DNA of 64,000 bases from Micromussa lordhowensis (Eukaryota > Cnidaria > Anthozoa > Scleractinia > Lobophylliidae). The DNA lies in contig OZ026603.1 in the NCBI GenBank assembly GCA_964020085.1, forward strand, positions 4,933,268 through 4,997,267. The letters are read 5' to 3'. Numbering within the stretch: position 1 is the first letter of the stretch; each line of letters opens with the position of its first letter. The notes under the pieces are model-generated. The model searched no databases and was not told the origin of the DNA. It was given only the letters and a program-made list of their open reading frames with translations. The position numbers were made by a program, and so were the translations under genes. Positions 61,201 through 64,000 of the stretch are shown piece after piece.

Positions 61201-61767
61201 TAGTTTCCCCTGGTCCCAACTTTGCAGAATTTCAGAAAACGCGCGCTGGGGGTCCCCTTGGTAAATTTGACATAGCTCGGCTTCACGGGCACTTTAAGAG
61301 GCGCGGTTTGCAGCAAAATGTTCTGCTAGGTTGGCATTTTAAGGAAATCCTAGTTAGAACATGATGGCATTGGCGCCAGGGTGTTTTTTTCTTGCCTTCT
61401 TTTTGCAGTAGTTTCCCCTGGTCCCAACTTTGCAGAATTTCAGAAAACGCGCGCTGGGGGTCCCCTTGGCAAATTTGACATAGCTCGGCTTCACGGGCAC
61501 TTTAAGAGGCGCGGTTTGCAGCAAAATGTTCTGCTAGGTTGGCACTTCAAGGAACTTGTAGTAAAGACATGATGGCATTGGCGCCAGGGTGTTTTTTTTT
61601 GCGTTCTTTTTGCAGTAGTTTCCCCTGGTCCCAACTTTGCAGAATTTCAGAAAACGCGCGCTGGGGGTCCCCTTGGCAAATTTGACATAGTTCGGCTTCA
61701 CGGGCACTTTAAGAAGCGCGGTTTGCAGCAAAATGTTCTGCTAGGTTGGCACTTTAAGGAAATTTTA
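58243..61767 (+). repeat. 7-mer/4-mer/6-mer HOR marked by CATAATGGCACTGG
   Basis: Units begin at GTTAGGACATAATGGCACTGG-type monomers at 58243, 59694 and 60523 (spacings 1451 and 829 bp). The 7-mer reads: TTTTTTTACGGCC; GGCGACAGGG with GCGTGG; CATTCGCG with GGTAAACTTG and TGCTCGG; CATTCGCG; TTTTTTTCTTGCC; GAACTTGTAGTAAAGACATG; and GGCGTCAG with CACGGAAACTTT. The second unit is a four-monomer short form that jumps directly to CACGGAAACTTT. The third follows the first at an offset of 2280 bp for six monomers, then leaves it at about 61767. Confidence 0.9.
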
Positions 61768-64000
61768 GTTAGGACATGATGGCATTGGCGCCAGGGTGTT
61801 TTTTTCTTGCCTTCTTTTTGCAGTAGTTTCCCCTGGTCCCAACTTTGCAGAATTTCAGAAAACGCGCGCTGGGGGTCCCCTTGGCAAATTTGACATACCT
61901 CGGCTTCACGGGCACTTTAAGAGGCGCGGTTTGCAGCAAAATGTTCTGCTAGGTTGGCACTTGAAGGAAATCTTAGTTAGGACATGATGGCATTGGCGCC
62001 AGGGTGTTTCTTTTGGCCTTCTTTTTGCAGTAGTTTCCCCTGGTCCCAACTTTGCAGAATTTCAGAAAACGCGCGCTGGGGGTCCCCTTGGCAAATTTAA
62101 CATAGCTCGGCTTCACGGGCACTTTAAGAGGCGCGGTTTGCAGCAAAATGTTCTGCTAGGTTGGCACTTGAAGGAAATCTTAGTTAGGACATGATGGCAT
62201 TGGCGCCAGGGTGTTTTTTCTGGCCTTCTTTTTGCAGTAGTTTCCCCTGGTCCCAACTTTGCAGAATTTCAGAAAACGCGCGCTGGGGGTCCCCTTGGCA
62301 AATTTGACATAGCTCGGCTTCACGGGCACTTTAAGAGGCGCGGTTTGCAGCAAAATGTTCTGCTAGGTTGGCACTTCAAGGAAATTTTAGTTAGGACATG
62401 ATGGCATTCGCGCCAGGGTGTTTTCTCTGGCCTTCTTTTTGCAGTAGTTTCCCCTGGTCCCAACTTTGCAGAATTTCAGAAAACGCGCGCTGGGGGTCCC
62501 CTTGGTAAACTTGACATAGCTCGGCTTCACGGGCACTTTAAGAGGCGCGGTTTGCAGCAAAATGTTCTGCTAGGTTGGCATTTTAAGAAAATCCTAGTTA
62601 GAACATGATGGCATTGGTGCCAGGGTGTTTTTTTCTGGCCTTCTTTTTGCAGTAGTTTCCCCTGGTCCCAACTTTGCAGAATTTCAGAAAACGCGCGCTG
62701 GGGGTCCCCTTGGTAAATTTGACATAGCTCGGCTTCACGGGCACTTTAAGAGGCGCGGTTTGCAGCAAAATGTTCTGCTAGGTTGGCATTTTAAGGAAAT
62801 CCCAGTTAGAACATGATGGCATTGGCGCCAGGGTGTTTTTTTCTTGCCTTCTTTTTGCAGTAGTTTCCCCTGGTCCCAACTTTGCAGAATTTCAGAAAAC
62901 GCGCGCTGGGGGTCCCCTTGGCAAATTTGACATAGCTCGGCTTCACGGGCACTTTAAGAGGCGCGCTTTGCAGCAAAATGTTCTGCTAGGTTGGCATTTT
63001 AAGGAAATCCTAGTTAGAACATGATGGCATTGGCGCCAGGGTGTTTTTTTCTGGCCTTCTTTTTGCAGTAGTTTCCCCTGGTCCCAACTTTGCAGAATTT
63101 CAGAAAACGCGCGCTGGGGGTCCCCTTGGCAAATTTGACATAGCTCGGCTTCACGGAAACTTTAAGAGGCGCGATTTGCAGCAAAATGTTCTGCTAGGTT
63201 GGCACTTTAAGAAAATGTTAGTTAGGACATGATGGCACTGGCGCCAGGGTGTTTTTTTACGGCCTCCTTTTTGCAGTAGTTTCCCCTGGTCCCAACTTTG
63301 CAGAATTTCAGAAAACGCGCGCTGGGGGTCCCCTTGGCAAATTTGACATAGCTCGGCTTCACGGGCACTTTAAGAGGCGCGGTTTGCAGCAAAATGTTCT
63401 GCTAGGTTGGCACTTTAAGGAAATCCTAGTTAGGACATGATGGCATTGGCGACAAAGTGTTTTTTCTGGCCTTCTTTTTGCAGTAGTTTCCCCTGGTCCC
63501 AACTTTGCAGAATTTCAGAAAACGCGTGCTGGGGGTCCCCTTGGCAAATTTGACATAGCTCGGCTTCACGGGCACTTTAAGAGGCGCGCTTTGCAGCAAA
63601 ATGTTCTGCTAGGTTGGCACTTGAAGGAAATTTTACTTAAGACATGATGGCATTGGCGCCAGGGTGTTTTTTCTGGCCTTCTTTTTGCAGTAGTTTCCCC
63701 TGGTCCCAACATTGCAGAATTTCAGAAAATGCGCGCTGGGGGTCCCCTTGGCAAATTTGACATAGCTCGGCTTCACGGGCACTTTAAGAGGCGCGGTTTG
63801 CAGCAAAATGTTCTGCTAGGTTGGCACTTCAAGAAAATCCTAGTTAGGACATGATGGCATCTGCGCCAGGGTGATTTTTCTGGCCTTCTTTTTGCAGTAG
63901 TTTCCCCTGGTCCCAACTTTGCAGAATTTCAGAAAACGCGCGCTGGGGGTCCCCTTGGCAAATTTGACATAGCTCGGCTTCACGGGCACTTTAAGAGGCG
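61768..64000 (+). repeat. Right-edge monomers, array continues past window
   Basis: The stretch 62417-63024 repeats 57234-57841 at 5183 bp. It is followed by CACGGAAACTTT (63153) and TTTTTTTACGGCC (63249) monomers of the 58 kb type, then GGCGACAAAGTG, then the AACATTGCAG/AAAATGCGCG type (63709) last seen at 50447. The final copy (63842 on) has GGCATCTGCGCC and stops at base 159 of the monomer. No boundary of the array is reached. Confidence 0.85.

Larger units (their letters stand above)
1..64000 (+). repeat. Satellite array, ~207-bp monomer, ~309 head-to-tail copies
   Basis: The same ~207-bp unit recurs without interruption over the full window. Successive copies of the landmark AGTTAGGACATGATGGCA start at 1, 208, 415, 621, 828, 1034 and so on up to 63842, and the last copy is cut at the window edge. 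Most spacings are 205-209 bp, with length changes mainly in one T-tract. Every copy runs in the same direction. Copies are visibly similar, typically differing at a handful of positions. Near-identical groups repeat at multiples of ~207 bp (619, 1035, 1449, 1655, 2277, 2694, 4759 bp), which defines higher-order repeats. No unique insert, transposon or gene interrupts the array. Multi-level HOR structure in a long homogeneous array is known from eukaryotic centromeric and heterochromatic satellites; a centromeric role here is inference. The family and species are not recognised. Confidence 0.98.

Noticed and set aside
346..63440. Well over a hundred short open frames (about 60-120 codons) on both strands
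   Set aside because: They recur once per monomer on both strands, mostly need GTG or TTG starts, change frame with T-tract length, and match no known protein family. They follow from a 207-bp period with few stops.
1..64000. CRISPR array
   Set aside because: The unit is ~207 bp and the whole unit repeats. There are no short repeats with unique spacers.
1..64000. rDNA spacer, tRNA or Pol III-derived (SINE) repeat
   Set aside because: I see no rRNA-like segment, no B-box like GGTTCGAATCC and no A-rich tail. Copies are strictly tandem and never dispersed.

Overview
The whole 64 kb window is one satellite DNA array. A monomer of about 207 bp (about 50% GC) repeats head to tail from the first base to the last, roughly 309 complete copies plus a 159-bp partial copy at the right edge. 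All copies have the same orientation. I found no unique sequence, no recognisable gene, no RNA gene and no transposon, and neither edge leaves the array, so the window sits inside a larger one. An array of this size with layered higher-order repeats (HORs) is typical of eukaryotic centromeric or heterochromatic satellites. I do not recognise the monomer and cannot name the taxon.

The array is a patchwork of zones, each with its own HOR unit and diagnostic variants. From left to right: a 619-bp trimer (415-3306); a mosaic with a recurring four-monomer cassette whose first monomer has a 9-bp deletion (1860-9686); a 9/10-monomer HOR in three copies (9480-15272); a mixed stretch (15273-18788); a 1655-bp 8-mer (18789-22098) and a related 1449-bp 7-mer (22927-25824); a broken monomer fusion (26032-26359); a nested A-B-A-B arrangement of 5- and 6-mers giving a 2277-bp 11-mer (26360-30706); a 4759-bp 23-mer present twice and nearly identical (32341-41805); a 2694-bp 13-mer (42710-47455) with a derived partial copy (50390-52870); small 3-mer and 2-mer amplifications (47477-48718, 49753-50373); a 4/5/4-mer set (53895-56583); and a 7/4/6-mer set (58243-61767).

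Short open frames occur on both strands in almost every monomer. They are a by-product of a 207-bp period (3 x 69) and few stop codons. They mostly depend on GTG or TTG starts, shift frame with T-tract length, and match no family I know. I do not annotate them as genes. The interest lies in the array itself: the nested HORs, the split between a conserved monomer core and a hypervariable junction, several unusual recombination junctions, and a splice-acceptor-like motif in every monomer. Variant and offset statements are by-eye readings; no alignment was run.
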